From contig NCGX01000001.1 of NCBI GenBank assembly GCA_002256995.1, forward strand, positions 1 to 64,000: a stretch of DNA of 64,000 nucleotides. The letters are read 5' to 3'. The notes below the pieces were generated by a model. It saw only the letters and a program-made list of their open reading frames with translations, was not told where the DNA came from and ran no database searches. Made by a program: the position numbers and the translations under genes. The DNA is from Hydrogenophilales bacterium 16-64-40. GTDB lineage: Bacteria > Pseudomonadota > Gammaproteobacteria > Burkholderiales > Thiobacillaceae. Below are positions 30,013-39,496 of the stretch, piece after piece (the first letter of the stretch is position 1; every line of letters starts with the position of its first letter).

Positions 30013-30990
30013 ATGTCCACCCCCACCACCCTCGCCGAAAGTGTTACCAAACAGCGCGAAGCGCTGGCCGACCTGCTGCGCGAGCCGCTGGCGCTGGCCG
30101 CCGAGGCGTGCAGCCGGGCCTGGCCCAGCCGCGCCGGCCTCAATGCCGCGCTGACGCATGCACTGACGACCATGCCCGCGTGCAAGTATCTGTATGCGCT
30201 GGACACCCGCGCGATCCAGCTCTCCGACAACATCAGCCGCGAGGGCCTGGTCGAGACGGATTACGGGCGCGACCGCTCCGACCGCCCCTACATGCGCGAG
30301 GCGGTGCCGAACCAGGGCTTTCTGCTGACCCAGGCCTACATCAGCCTGCGCGCCAAGCGGCCGTCACTGACCGCGATCCAGATCGTGCGCGACGACGACG
30401 GCCAGGTGCTCGGCTTCGTCGGCGCCGACTTCGACCTGCGCGACCTGCCGATCACCGGCAAGCTGTACGACGAGCCCACCTACTGGCGGCAGATCAAGGG
30501 CGACCCGGCAATCCGCGGCGCGGTCTTCCACCAGACCCGCGTCGACAGCCAGATGGACCTCCATCTCGACACCGTATTGGGGGTGATGGAAGAGCTGATG
30601 GCCGACCACGGCATCTTCCACGGCAAGCTGCATTTTTCCAGCAGCCGCGCCACCGTGTGGCTGGTCGACGACCCCTACCGCTACCGCCTGCTCGACATCG
30701 ACGCGCTGACCGATCCCGACACCTGCCTGATCTATCCGCACCACGAATACCCGGCCGACGCCGTGGTGCCGCGCGACCGGATCCGCCCGGTGCTCGACAG
30801 CCTGCGCCTGCTGCGCTTCATGGACGAGACGTTTTATCTGCGCGCCGGCTCGCTCAATATCTTCAACGGCATGGTCGGCCTCACCTTCTCGTGCGACGGC
30901 TCGCACTACCTGCCGTGGGACGAATTCCTCAGCAAAGGCTACGATTTCTGGGCGTCAGGCAATCTGACAGGGCAGAATCGTCCGGTCTGA
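30013..30990 (+). CDS. stand-alone PDC (Cache-like) sensor domain protein
   Basis: 325 residues from the ATG at 30013; an ATG at 29983 is also in frame. Residues about 55-160 form a PDC/dCache-like domain: ACKYLYALDTRAIQLSDNI, DRSDRPYMREAV, TQAYISLRAKRPSLTAIQIV, VLGFVGADFDLRDLP. No signal peptide, membrane helix, GGDEF, kinase or methyl-accepting domain follows. The remaining 165 residues (VMEELMADHG, ATVWLVDDPYRYRLLDIDAL, LPWDEFLSKGYDFW) are conserved-looking but unknown to me. A cytoplasmic ligand-binding protein is the best guess. Confidence 0.75.
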   Translation: MSTPTTLAESVTKQREALADLLREPLALAAEACSRAWPSRAGLNAALTHALTTMPACKYLYALDTRAIQLSDNISREGLVETDYGRDRSDRPYMREAVPNQGFLLTQAYISLRAKRPSLTAIQIVRDDDGQVLGFVGADFDLRDLPITGKLYDEPTYWRQIKGDPAIRGAVFHQTRVDSQMDLHLDTVLGVMEELMADHGIFHGKLHFSSSRATVWLVDDPYRYRLLDIDALTDPDTCLIYPHHEYPADAVVPRDRIRPVLDSLRLLRFMDETFYLRAGSLNIFNGMVGLTFSCDGSHYLPWDEFLSKGYDFWASGNLTGQNRPV

Positions 30991-31062
30991 GCAGCGCCCA
31001 GGAAAAACGCTGCACCACGCCGGATCGCCCGGTTCCGGGCAGGTGCGTCGCCTCTCAGAATG

Positions 31063-31536
31063 TCAATCTGAGGCTTCTTCCTTCTTTACCCGCGGATGCA
31101 TCCGGATTGTGGCGGGCGCTTTTTTGCCGGGGCGACTGCGGTTTACCAAGGACTCCAGCGTCACGCCATCCAATACGCCCAGGTAGGCGGCCGTGGCAGA
31201 GCTCAGCACGTCCTTGAGTGCACAAGCGGGCGAATACAGACAGGTGTTGCCGGACGGGTCGAAGCATTCTGCCATGTGAAAATCGGTTTCGGTATTGCGT
31301 ACCACTTCTCCGATATTGATTTCGGCCGGCTCGTGGTTCAAGCGCAGGCCACCATTACGGCCGCGTACGGTTTCGACCATGCCGGACACGCCCAGTTGGT
31401 GCACAACCTTCATCAGATGGTTTTTCGAAATGCCATGCACGTCGGCAATTTCGGAAATCGTCACCAGCCGATCGCGGTGGGTGGCGAGATACATCAGCGT
31501 CCGCAGCGCATAGTCGGTATACGCGGTGAGTCTCAT
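31063..31536 (-). CDS. nsrR: NO-responsive Rrf2-family repressor NsrR
   Basis: 157 residues from the ATG at 31536. An N-terminal winged helix (RLTAYTDYALRTLMYLATH, TISEIADVHGISKNHLMKVVHQL) is followed by C91, C99 and C105 (ECFDPSGNTCLYSPAC), which would hold an Fe-S cluster destroyed by nitric oxide. Divergent from a quinol NO reductase gene 240 bp away, which is the classic NsrR target and argues against IscR or RsrR. The cysteine spacing C-x7-C-x5-C matches NsrR. Confidence 0.93.
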   Translation of the reverse strand: MRLTAYTDYALRTLMYLATHRDRLVTISEIADVHGISKNHLMKVVHQLGVSGMVETVRGRNGGLRLNHEPAEINIGEVVRNTETDFHMAECFDPSGNTCLYSPACALKDVLSSATAAYLGVLDGVTLESLVNRSRPGKKAPATIRMHPRVKKEEASD

Positions 31537-31689
31537 GATGGCGTCATCCTCAGGCAAATGAACCGAGCCATAAGCTGGCAGGTTCGCTCGCGGGAAATCA
31601 AATAAACATTATAGATCTTTAAATATCGGCTCTTGCGGCCGGTGGTTTGCTCGTCTCATCGATATAAAAAGACCTCAAGATGATTTTAT

Positions 31690-31718
31690 TTGCGCCCGAC
31701 AATACATGCATGTAAAGT
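31690..31718 (+). promoter_or_regulatory. candidate promoter for the NO reductase gene
   Basis: TTGCGC (31690-31695), 17 bp, TAAAGT (31713-31718). The -10 hexamer lies inside the NsrR-like dyad, so NsrR binding would block RNA polymerase. The predicted start is about 50 nt before the ATG. No FNR-type site was seen. Confidence 0.4.
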
Positions 31719-31726
31719 ACATCTTT
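31701..31726. promoter_or_regulatory. NsrR operator-like dyad upstream of norZ
   Basis: The half AAGATGTAC (minus strand) and the half ATACATGCATGT are arranged as an inverted repeat with the NsrR spacing, compared with the consensus AAGATGCATTT-N-AAATGCATCTT. Several positions differ on the left arm. Its place over the norZ promoter supports the call. Confidence 0.55.
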
Positions 31727-31776
31727 AAGAGCGTTTACTTTCCATCCACCCAACCTCATCAAGAAGGAAATTTGCA

Positions 31777-34059
31777 ATGAAATCCACGCGCAAACTCTGG
31801 ACCTGGCTGGCCATTATCTGTTTGCTCTCCTTCGCCGTTCTCGGCTGGGTCGGCACCGAGATTTACGTCAAGGCCCCGCCCATCCCGCAAAAAGTCGTCA
31901 GCGCCAACGGCGACGTGTTGTATACGGCAGACCAGGTTCAGCACGGCCAGCAGGCCTGGCTGTCGGCCGGCGGTCAGCAACTCGGTTCGGTCTGGGGCCA
32001 CGGCAGCTACCTGGCGCCGGACTGGTCAGCCGACTGGCTGCACCGCGAAGCCCTCGCACTGCGTGATATTTGGACGCAGCGCGAATTCGGCAAACCCTTT
32101 GCGCAATTGAACGCAGGAGAGCAAGGCCAACTGAACGGCCTGCTCAAGGTGGAAATGCGACGCAACAGCTACAACGCCGAAACCGGGACGATCACGTTGT
32201 CCGACGACCGTGCTGCGGCAGTACGCCAGGTCGCCTCACATTACAACGACTTGTTCGGCGATGAAAAATCGCTGGATGCGCTGCGCGAGCAGTATTCGAT
32301 GTCGTCCGGCTCGCTGCGTCTGGCGGACGATCGGCACGCGCTGACCGCCTTCATTTTCTGGGCATCATGGGCCGCCGCCACCGACAGGCCCGGTGAAACG
32401 GATTTGAGCTATACCAGCAACTGGCCGCATGAGCCGCTGGTCGACAACACACCCACCGCGGGTGCTGGCATCTGGTCGATCGCCAGCGTGATCCTGATGA
32501 TCGGCGCGATTGTCGGCATGCTCTTCTTCCACTCGAGGAATCAGGAAGCGGGCGACCCGACTCCGCCCAAAACCGACCCGCTGTTCGATTTGAAACCCAC
32601 GCCATCGATGAAAGCCACCAAGAAGTATTTCTATGTGGTGATCGCGCTGATCCTGGTGCAGGTCGGCATGGGCATCCTCACTGCGCATTATGCGATTGAG
32701 GGCAACGGTTTCTTCGGCATCCCGCTGGGAGATATCCTGCCCTTCACGGTCAGCCGTACCATTCATACCCAGTTTGCCGTGCTTTGGATCGCCACAGCAT
32801 GGTTGGCCACCGGCCTCTACATCGCGCCGGCCATTTCCGGTCATGAGCCGAAGTACCAGAAACTGGGCGTGGATGTGCTGTTCTACGCCCTGCTCTTCAT
32901 CGTCGCAGGCTCCACCATCACGGGCTGGCTCGGCACGCTGCAGAACATCGGCACCGACTTCAGCTTCTGGGTCGGCAACCAGGGCCTGGAATTCACCAGC
33001 ATGGGCCGTGTCTGGCAAATCCTGCTGTTCATCGGACTCCTGTTCTGGGCCACCCTGCTCGGCCGCGGCCTTTGGCCGGCACTGAAGAAACCGTCTGAAA
33101 GCCGCGGCCTGATCGCGATGGTGTTCCTGGCTGCGGTGTGCATCGGCGGCTTCTATGCCACCTCGCTGACCTGGACCCGTCTCACCCACTTCTCGATGGT
33201 CGAATACTGGCGCTGGTGGCTGGTCCACCTGTGGGTCGAGGGCTTCTTTGAAGTGTTTGCCACTGCCGTGATCGCCTTGCTGTTCACACGCCTCGGCCTG
33301 ATCCGTGCGTCGTCCGCCAACAGCGCGATCGTGATGGAAACCATCGTGTTCCTGTTCGGCGGCATTCTCGGCACCCTGCACCACCTGTACTTCACCGGCA
33401 CCCCCACCGTCGTGATCGCCATCGGCGCCATGTTCTCGGCACTGGAGGTGGTCCCGCTGGCCATGATCGGCACCGAAGCCTATCGCAACTACAAGCGTTC
33501 GCAATCGGCACCCTGGGTGCAGTCCTACAAGTGGGCCATCCTGTGCTTCATCGCGGTGGGCTTCTGGAACGTGGTCGGCGCCGGCTTGCTGGGTTTTTCC
33601 ATCAACACGCCGATCGCGCTGTACTACATGCAGGGCATGAACATGACGGCCGCGCACGGCCACGCTGCCCTGTTCGGCGTGTATGGGATGCTGGGCATCG
33701 GCTTGCTGCTGTTCTGTTTGCGTGGCTTGAGCGACCGCCTTGCCTGGTCGGACAAGCTGTTGAGCCCGATGTTCTGGTTGCTCAACATCGGCCTGGCCAT
33801 GATGGTGTTCATGTCGCTGGTGCCGGCCGGCATCTACCAGGCGTGGGCCAGCATCACCCGCGGCGTCTGGTTTGCGCGTTCGCCGGAAGTGGTTCACTCG
33901 ACCCTGATGGAAACCTTTGTCTGGTTGCGGGTACCGGGCGATATCGTGTTCTCGGTTGGCGTGCTGTTCCTGGCGCTGTTTGCCGTCAGGCTGCTAAGAG
34001 GTGGGAAGCGGGTTCCCGCACCGCTCATTGTCGGCGCGCCGCAACCGTACAAACTCTAA
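31777..34059 (+). CDS. norZ: quinol-dependent nitric oxide reductase (qNor)
   Basis: Reduces NO to N2O in the inner membrane with electrons from quinol. 760 residues, one polypeptide that fuses a NorC-like N-terminal domain without haem-c to the NorB haem-copper core. TM1 about 8-28, a periplasmic domain to about 225, then about 13 helices. The core histidines are seen in TIHTQFAVLWIATAWL, HLWVEGFFEVF (with the qNor/cNor glutamates), GTLHHLYFTGTP and AAHGHAALFGVYGMLGIG. AAGGA stands about 9 nt before the ATG. NO detoxification or terminal denitrification are both possible; no nir or nos genes are near. Confidence 0.95.
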   Translation: MKSTRKLWTWLAIICLLSFAVLGWVGTEIYVKAPPIPQKVVSANGDVLYTADQVQHGQQAWLSAGGQQLGSVWGHGSYLAPDWSADWLHREALALRDIWTQREFGKPFAQLNAGEQGQLNGLLKVEMRRNSYNAETGTITLSDDRAAAVRQVASHYNDLFGDEKSLDALREQYSMSSGSLRLADDRHALTAFIFWASWAAATDRPGETDLSYTSNWPHEPLVDNTPTAGAGIWSIASVILMIGAIVGMLFFHSRNQEAGDPTPPKTDPLFDLKPTPSMKATKKYFYVVIALILVQVGMGILTAHYAIEGNGFFGIPLGDILPFTVSRTIHTQFAVLWIATAWLATGLYIAPAISGHEPKYQKLGVDVLFYALLFIVAGSTITGWLGTLQNIGTDFSFWVGNQGLEFTSMGRVWQILLFIGLLFWATLLGRGLWPALKKPSESRGLIAMVFLAAVCIGGFYATSLTWTRLTHFSMVEYWRWWLVHLWVEGFFEVFATAVIALLFTRLGLIRASSANSAIVMETIVFLFGGILGTLHHLYFTGTPTVVIAIGAMFSALEVVPLAMIGTEAYRNYKRSQSAPWVQSYKWAILCFIAVGFWNVVGAGLLGFSINTPIALYYMQGMNMTAAHGHAALFGVYGMLGIGLLLFCLRGLSDRLAWSDKLLSPMFWLLNIGLAMMVFMSLVPAGIYQAWASITRGVWFARSPEVVHSTLMETFVWLRVPGDIVFSVGVLFLALFAVRLLRGGKRVPAPLIVGAPQPYKL

Positions 34060-34097
34060 CCTCTAACCGGCGGCCGGGAAGGCCGGCCTCAGCGTAG

Positions 34098-34147
34098 ACG
34101 CGACTCGACCCGCCCGAGGCAAAGTTCTCGGGCGGGTCGAGTCGCGT
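34098..34147. repeat. perfect 21-bp inverted repeat (hairpin) between norZ and rnfA
   Basis: Arms 34098-34118 and 34127-34147 are exact reverse complements around an 8-nt loop GCAAAGTT. The arms start ACGCGACTCGACC and end GGTCGAGTCGCGT. There is no T-run on either side, so it is not a standard intrinsic terminator, although it may still end or process the norZ mRNA. Confidence 0.8.
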
Positions 34148-34271
34148 CGCGCTGCAGCCCGCTGCATCAACTGCTCCCGCTTTACGCGCCCTTCCGTACA
34201 ATAGGCAATCGCACGCTTGAATCCCGCGCCCTCCGCAGCGGATAATGCATCATTACGTCGGGCGGCCTGCT

Positions 34272-34847
34272 TTGGAAACCTACATCCTCATCCTCATTTC
34301 CACGGTGTTCGTGAACAACATCGTGATGGCCAAGATTCTCGGCCTGTGCCCCTTCATGGGCGTGTCGAAGCGCCTGGAAACCTCGATCAGCATGGGGCTG
34401 GCGACGACGTTCGTGCTGACGCTGGCGTCCGGCGCGAGCTACCTAGTCAACGAATACCTCCTCGGCACCGAGTTGTTCTACCTGCGCACGCTGTCGTTCA
34501 TCGTGGTGATCGCCGGGATCGTGCAGTTCACCGAAATGTTCATCCGCAAGACCAGCCCGGTGCTGTATCAGGTGCTCGGCATCTATCTGCCGCTGATCAC
34601 CACCAACTGCGCGGTGCTGGGGATTCCCCTGCTGAACGTGCAGGCGCAGCACGGCTTCGTCGAATCGCTGTTTTTCGGCGCCGGCGGCGCGATCGGCTTT
34701 TCCCTGGTGCTGATTCTGTTTGCCGGCATCCGTGAGCGGCTCGATACCTGCGACGTGCCGTCGCCGTTCAAGGGCACCAGCATCGCGATGATCACCGCCG
34801 GGCTGATGTCGCTGGCCTTCATGGGCTTCTCCGGGCTGGTGAAATAA
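34272..34847 (+). CDS. rnfA: Rnf electron transport complex subunit A
   Basis: Six-helix membrane subunit of the ferredoxin:NAD+ oxidoreductase (Rnf/Rsx). 191 residues if translation starts at TTG 34272, which matches the usual length of about 193; an in-frame ATG at 34245 would add nine residues. Neither has a strong ribosome-binding site. Diagnostic text: [39 protein letters not shown] and [19 protein letters not shown], the half with cysteines that bind the membrane [2Fe-2S] with RnfE. First gene of rnfABCDGE. Confidence 0.94.
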   Translation: METYILILISTVFVNNIVMAKILGLCPFMGVSKRLETSISMGLATTFVLTLASGASYLVNEYLLGTELFYLRTLSFIVVIAGIVQFTEMFIRKTSPVLYQVLGIYLPLITTNCAVLGIPLLNVQAQHGFVESLFFGAGGAIGFSLVLILFAGIRERLDTCDVPSPFKGTSIAMITAGLMSLAFMGFSGLVK

Positions 34848-35398
34848 TGTTTACCGCCATTCTGGTGATGGTCGGCCTGGCCGTGATCATCGGGCTGGTG
34901 CTCGGCTGGTCGGCGATCCGCTTCAAGGTGGAGGGCAACCCGCTGGCGGAGAAGATCGACGCCATCCTGCCGCAGACGCAATGCGGCCAGTGCGGCTTCC
35001 CCGGCTGCCGCCCCTATGCCGAGGCGATCGCGAAGGGCGAGGCCGACATCAACCAGTGCCCGCCGGGCGGTGAGGAAGGCGTGAAGAAGCTCGCCGAGCT
35101 CTTGGGCGTCGAGCCCAAGCCGCTCGACGAAAGCCACGGCACGCCGAAGCCGAAATCGGTCGCTTTCATCGATGAACAGATCTGCATCGGCTGCACCCTG
35201 TGCATCCAGGCCTGCCCGGTCGACGCCATCGTCGGCGCGGCCAAGCAGATGCACACCATCGTCGCCGACGAATGCACCGGCTGCGAACTGTGCCTGCCCC
35301 CCTGCCCGGTCGACTGCATCACCATGGTGCCGATCGCCGAAGATCTGCCGCACTGGAAATGGAAAGCACCGGTGATCATGCTCAAAAAAGTGTCATGA
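34847..35398 (+). CDS. rnfB: Rnf complex iron-sulfur subunit B
   Basis: 183 residues: an N-terminal membrane helix (about 4-24), the CQCGFPGC-type four-Cys domain ([18 protein letters not shown] then CPPGG), and a ferredoxin domain with two motifs, [16 protein letters not shown] and [16 protein letters not shown]. It would accept electrons from ferredoxin and pass them into RnfC or to the membrane. The start overlaps the rnfA stop by 1 nt and the stop overlaps rnfC by 4 nt. Confidence 0.95.
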   Translation: MFTAILVMVGLAVIIGLVLGWSAIRFKVEGNPLAEKIDAILPQTQCGQCGFPGCRPYAEAIAKGEADINQCPPGGEEGVKKLAELLGVEPKPLDESHGTPKPKSVAFIDEQICIGCTLCIQACPVDAIVGAAKQMHTIVADECTGCELCLPPCPVDCITMVPIAEDLPHWKWKAPVIMLKKVS

Positions 35399-37062
35399 GC
35401 CGCAAGCTGCACACGTTCAAGGGCGGCGTTCACCCGCCCGAACACAAGGCCGAATCGAACGCGCGTCCGGTTCACGCCGCGCCGCTGCCCAAGCAGCTGG
35501 TCATCCCGCTGCGCCAGCACATCGGCAACCCGGCCAAGCCGGTAGTCGAGGTGGGCCAGCGGGTGCTGAAAGGCCAACTGATCGGCGCGGCGGACGGCTA
35601 CATTTCCGCCGCCGTCCACGCGTCGAGCTCCGGCATTGTCACCGCCATCGGCCCCGCCGTGGTGCCGCACGCCTCGGGCCTGCCCGACGACTGCATCATC
35701 ATCGACACCGACGGCCGCGACGAATGGATCTCCCTCGCGCCACTCGACTACCGCGCGATGGAGCCGGCCGACCTGCGCATGCGGCTGCGCGACCTGGGAC
35801 TGGCCGGCCTCGGCGGCGCGGTGTTCCCCAGCGCGGTCAAGCTCGACCCCGGTGCTGCCCACCATTGCCCCACGCTGATCCTCAACGGCGCCGAATGCGA
35901 GCCCTGGATCACCTGCGACGACGTGCTGATGCGCCTCCACGCCGACGACATCCTGCAGGGCGTGGCGATCATGCGCCATCTGCTGGGCAGCACTGAAATC
36001 CTGGTCGGCATCGAGGACAACAAGCCCGAAGCGCTGGCTTCAATGCGCTTCGCTGCCGCGAAGCTGGACTTCGCGGTCGAGGTGGTGGCGGTGCCGACGA
36101 TCTACCCCGCGGGCGGTGCCAAGCAGATGATCGAGATCCTGACCGGCCAGCAGGTGCCGTCCGGCAAGCTGTCCACCGACATCGGCATCCAGGTGTTCAA
36201 CATCGGCACCGCCCATGCGCTGGCGCGCGCGGTGCACCACGGCGAGCCCTTGATTTCGCGCCTGGTCACCGTCACCGGTTTTGTGCTGCGCCCGCAGAAC
36301 GTCGAGGCGCTGATCGGCACCCCGCTGCACACGCTGATTACGCTCGCGGGCGACCGCGAGGGCAGCACCGGCGTGCTGATGGGCGGCCCGATGATGGGCA
36401 TGCCGATGCCCGACCTGGCGGTGCCGGTGGTCAAGGCCACCAACTGCATCCTGGTGCAATCCGCCGAGCTGTTCCCGCCACTGCCCAAAGCGCTGCCGTG
36501 CATCCGCTGCACCCGCTGCGCCGACGCCTGCCCGGCCGAGCTGCAGCCGCAGGAGCTGTTCCGCTTCGCCAAGGCCGGCGACTTCGGGCGCGCGCAGGAA
36601 TACCACCTGTTCGACTGCATCGAATGCGGCTGCTGCAGCTACGTCTGCCCCAGCCATATCCCGCTGGTCGATTTCTACCGCTACGCCAAGAGCGAAATCT
36701 GGGCGCGCGAGAAGGAGAAACGCGCCGCCGACCTGGCGCGTGAACGCCACGAATTCCGCCAGTTCCGGCTCGAGCGCGAGAAACAGGAAAAGGCCGAGAA
36801 GCTCGCCGCGAAGGCCAAGGCCAAGCGCGCCGAACTCGCTGCAGCGCCTGCAGCCGAGGGGGCGCCCAGCGAAGCCGACGCCAAGAAGGCGCTGATCGCC
36901 GCTGCGCTGGCGCGCGCGCAGGCGAAAAAGGCCGAAGCCGCGCCGAAGAACATCGACCACCTGCCGCCCGACACCCAGCGCGAGATCGAGGAAATCGAGG
37001 CGCGCCGGGCTAAAATCCGCGAGCTGGCACGCCAGCCGCTGGAATCCGAAGAAAAGCCCTAA
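35395..37062 (+). CDS. rnfC: Rnf complex NADH-binding subunit C
   Basis: 555 residues from the ATG at 35395 (overlapping the rnfB stop). The N-terminal barrel and glycine-rich region ([18 protein letters not shown], an FMN/NADH-binding element as in NuoF) are followed by ferredoxin motifs [20 protein letters not shown] and [18 protein letters not shown]. The C-terminus (about 440-555) is an Ala/Lys/Glu-rich coiled-coil tail, as in other betaproteobacterial RnfC, and varies in length. Peripheral subunit where NAD(H) reacts. Confidence 0.95.
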   Translation: MSRKLHTFKGGVHPPEHKAESNARPVHAAPLPKQLVIPLRQHIGNPAKPVVEVGQRVLKGQLIGAADGYISAAVHASSSGIVTAIGPAVVPHASGLPDDCIIIDTDGRDEWISLAPLDYRAMEPADLRMRLRDLGLAGLGGAVFPSAVKLDPGAAHHCPTLILNGAECEPWITCDDVLMRLHADDILQGVAIMRHLLGSTEILVGIEDNKPEALASMRFAAAKLDFAVEVVAVPTIYPAGGAKQMIEILTGQQVPSGKLSTDIGIQVFNIGTAHALARAVHHGEPLISRLVTVTGFVLRPQNVEALIGTPLHTLITLAGDREGSTGVLMGGPMMGMPMPDLAVPVVKATNCILVQSAELFPPLPKALPCIRCTRCADACPAELQPQELFRFAKAGDFGRAQEYHLFDCIECGCCSYVCPSHIPLVDFYRYAKSEIWAREKEKRAADLARERHEFRQFRLEREKQEKAEKLAAKAKAKRAELAAAPAAEGAPSEADAKKALIAAALARAQAKKAEAAPKNIDHLPPDTQREIEEIEARRAKIRELARQPLESEEKP

Positions 37063-37079
37063 GGCGAAAAAAACAATCC

Positions 37080-38117
37080 ATGCCCGCCCCTTTCATTCTT
37101 GATCGTTCGAGCGTCACCCAGGTCATGGCCTGGGTGCTGGCCGCCTTGCTGCCCGGCATCGCGGTGTATGTCTGGCTGTTCGGCCCTGGCATCCTGGTCA
37201 CGCTGTCGCTCGCCACCGTCACCGCGCTGGTCGCCGAAGCCGCAATGCTGAAAGCGCGCGGCTATCCTGCCAAGCCCTTCCTGACCGATCTGTCCGCCAT
37301 CGTCACCGCCTGGCTGCTGGCTTTGTCCTTGCCTGCGCTGGCGCCGTGGTGGCTGATCGTCACCGGCACGCTGTTCGCCATCGTGGTCGCCAAGCATCTG
37401 TACGGCGGGCTGGGACAGAACATCTTCAACCCGGCGATGGTCGGCTACGCGGTGCTGATCGTGTCGTTCCCGCTGCAGATGACGCAGTGGCCGGGACCGC
37501 TCTCGCTCACGGACGCCCCGCTCACGCTGGCGCAGAGCGCGAGCGTGATTTTCGGCGGCGACCTGCCGAAGGCCATGCTCGACGCGGTGACCATGGCCAC
37601 CCCGCTGGACGCGCTGCGAACCGGCCTGCTGCAGCAACTGACGGTGGATGAGATCATGGTGCAACCGATCTTCGGCCATTACGGCGGCATCGGCTTCGAG
37701 TGGCTGGCGGGTGCCTTCCTGCTCGGCGGTTTGCTGCTGTGGGCGCTGCGCATCATCAGCTGGCAGGTGCCGCTGGCCTTTCTGGCAGGCATCTGGCTGG
37801 CCGCCGGCTTCCTGCATTTCTTCGACGCCGGCCGCTTCGGCGCGCCGTGGTTCCACCTGTTCGCGCCCTCGGTGATGCTGGGTGCTTTTTTCATCGCCAC
37901 CGACCCGGTTTCGGGCTCGACCACGCCGCGCGGCAGGCTGATTTTCGGCTTTGGCGCAGGCCTGCTCACCATCATTATCCGCACCTGGGGCGGCTATCCG
38001 GACGGCGTCGCCTTCGCGATCCTGCTGATGAACCTTTCGGTACCGCTGATCGACGCCTGGACCCAGCCGCGCATCTATGGCGGCGCCACGCGGCGCGGCA
38101 AGGCGCCACCCGCATGA
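37080..38117 (+). CDS. rnfD: Rnf complex membrane subunit D
   Basis: 345 residues with about nine hydrophobic helices. RSSVTQVMAWVLAALLPGIAVYV is the family start, TDLSAIVTAWLLALSLP and YGGLGQNIFNPAMVGYAVLIVSFP follow, and covalent FMN would attach to the threonine in DAVTMATPLDALR (S/T-A-T motif). It lies 17 bp after rnfC and overlaps rnfG by 4 nt. Works with RnfG in quinone-like Na+/H+ translocation. Confidence 0.94.
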   Translation: MPAPFILDRSSVTQVMAWVLAALLPGIAVYVWLFGPGILVTLSLATVTALVAEAAMLKARGYPAKPFLTDLSAIVTAWLLALSLPALAPWWLIVTGTLFAIVVAKHLYGGLGQNIFNPAMVGYAVLIVSFPLQMTQWPGPLSLTDAPLTLAQSASVIFGGDLPKAMLDAVTMATPLDALRTGLLQQLTVDEIMVQPIFGHYGGIGFEWLAGAFLLGGLLLWALRIISWQVPLAFLAGIWLAAGFLHFFDAGRFGAPWFHLFAPSVMLGAFFIATDPVSGSTTPRGRLIFGFGAGLLTIIIRTWGGYPDGVAFAILLMNLSVPLIDAWTQPRIYGGATRRGKAPPA

Positions 38118-38788
38118 TCGAGCAACTCAAGGCCGCCGCCCGCAACGCGCTGCGCAGCGGGATGATCCTGTTCGTGTTTGCGCTGATCGCCACCGCGCTG
38201 CTGGTGTTCACCTTCAGCCGCACGGAGCCCACCATCGAGCGCAGCCGGCAGGCCGAAAAGCTGGCGCTGCTGAGCCAGGTGCTGCCGCCCGCGCTGTACG
38301 ACAACGACCTGCTCGCCAGCCAGCAGGCGGTGCCGCCGCATGAACTGCTGGGCACGCGCCAGGACTCGGCGCGGTGGATCGCCCGCCGCGGCGACACGGT
38401 CACCGCCGTGGTGCTGGAAGCCATCGCGCCGGACGGCTACAGCGGGAACATCGCCCTGCTGATCGGCATCGACGTCGACGGCAACGTGACCGGCGTGCGC
38501 GTCACCGCTCACCGTGAAACCCCCGGGCTGGGCGACTACATCGTCCGCAGCAAAAGCCCGTGGATCGAGCAGTTTGTCGGCAAGTCGCTGACCGCGCCCG
38601 AATCCAAGCGCTGGAAGGTGGCCAAGGACGGCGGCCAGTTCGACGCCCGCGCCGGTGCCACCATCACCCCGCGCGCCGTGGTCAAGGCGGTGCACGCCGC
38701 GCTAAACTATTTCGCACGCAACCGCGCCGCGCTGCTGGCCGCGGAAAGCGCGCCCGATCCCGCGCCCGACCAGGAGACGCCACCATGA
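38114..38788 (+). CDS. rnfG: Rnf complex FMN-binding subunit G
   Basis: 224 residues. A single N-terminal membrane helix (MILFVFALIATALLVFTF, about 17-34) anchors a periplasmic FMN-binding domain. The FMN threonine lies in FDARAGATITPRAVVKAV, where AGATITP is the [S/A]GATxT attachment motif. HRETPGLGDYI is the conserved upstream loop. The start overlaps rnfD (ATGA) and the stop overlaps rnfE by 4 nt. Confidence 0.94.
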   Translation: MIEQLKAAARNALRSGMILFVFALIATALLVFTFSRTEPTIERSRQAEKLALLSQVLPPALYDNDLLASQQAVPPHELLGTRQDSARWIARRGDTVTAVVLEAIAPDGYSGNIALLIGIDVDGNVTGVRVTAHRETPGLGDYIVRSKSPWIEQFVGKSLTAPESKRWKVAKDGGQFDARAGATITPRAVVKAVHAALNYFARNRAALLAAESAPDPAPDQETPP

Positions 38789-39459
38789 CCCTGCAGGAAT
38801 TCAACACGATTTTTCAGAACGGCCTGTCGAAACAGAATGCCGGCCTGGTGCAGCTGCTCGGCCTGTGTCCGCTGCTCGCCATCAGCACCACTCTGGTCAA
38901 CGCGCTGTCGCTGGGGCTGGCGACCACGCTGGTGATGGCGTCCGCCAGCGGCGCCGTGTCGGGCGTGCGCCATTTCGTGCCGCACGAAATCCGCATCCCG
39001 GTATTCGTCCTCATCATTGCTGCGCTGGTCACGGTGATCGACCTCCTGATGAACGCCTTCGTGCACCCGCTCTATCTGGTGCTGGGGATTTTCATTCCGC
39101 TCATCACCACCAACTGCATCGTGCTGGCGCGCGCCGACGCCTTCGCCTCGAAAAACCGGCCGCTGCACAGCGTGGTCGACGCCGTCGCGATGGGCCTTGG
39201 CCTGACGATGGTGCTGGTGGTGCTGGGCGGCATGCGCGAACTCGCCGGACAGGGCACGCTTCTGTCCGGCATCGACCTGGTGTTCGGCGAGGAGGCGAAG
39301 CAGTTCGTGCTGCACGTGGTGCCCGACTACCAGGGCTTTCTGCTCGCCATCCTGCCGCCCGGCGCCTTCATCGCGCTGGGGCTTTTGATCGCCGCGCACA
39401 ACTGGCAGAAGGCGCGCGCCGAGCGGCGCGTCCACGCCGCCGCGCCGATGCCGGCATGA
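38785..39459 (+). CDS. rnfE: Rnf complex membrane subunit E
   Basis: 224 residues, six helices, the inverted-topology partner of RnfA. Marks: NAGLVQLLGLCPLLAISTTLVNALSLGLATTLVM, PLITTNCIVLARADAFASKN and LGLTMVLVVLGGMRELAG; the cysteine in LGLCPLL and that in TTNCIV are the cluster ligands shared with RnfA. Last subunit gene; nth follows 37 bp later, the order seen in many gammaproteobacteria. Confidence 0.95.
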   Translation: MTLQEFNTIFQNGLSKQNAGLVQLLGLCPLLAISTTLVNALSLGLATTLVMASASGAVSGVRHFVPHEIRIPVFVLIIAALVTVIDLLMNAFVHPLYLVLGIFIPLITTNCIVLARADAFASKNRPLHSVVDAVAMGLGLTMVLVVLGGMRELAGQGTLLSGIDLVFGEEAKQFVLHVVPDYQGFLLAILPPGAFIALGLLIAAHNWQKARAERRVHAAAPMPA

Positions 39460-39496
39460 AGCGGAGCCATGATCCGGATTCGATGAGCGCCGGACG

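Noticed and set aside
30990-31012. GCAGCG...CGCTGC hairpin after the PDC protein
   Set aside because: The 6-bp stem has an 11-nt A-rich loop and no T-run; too weak to call a terminator.
32365-33897. 510-codon minus-strand frame opposite norZ
   Set aside because: Antisense shadow with His/Gln-rich low-complexity text.
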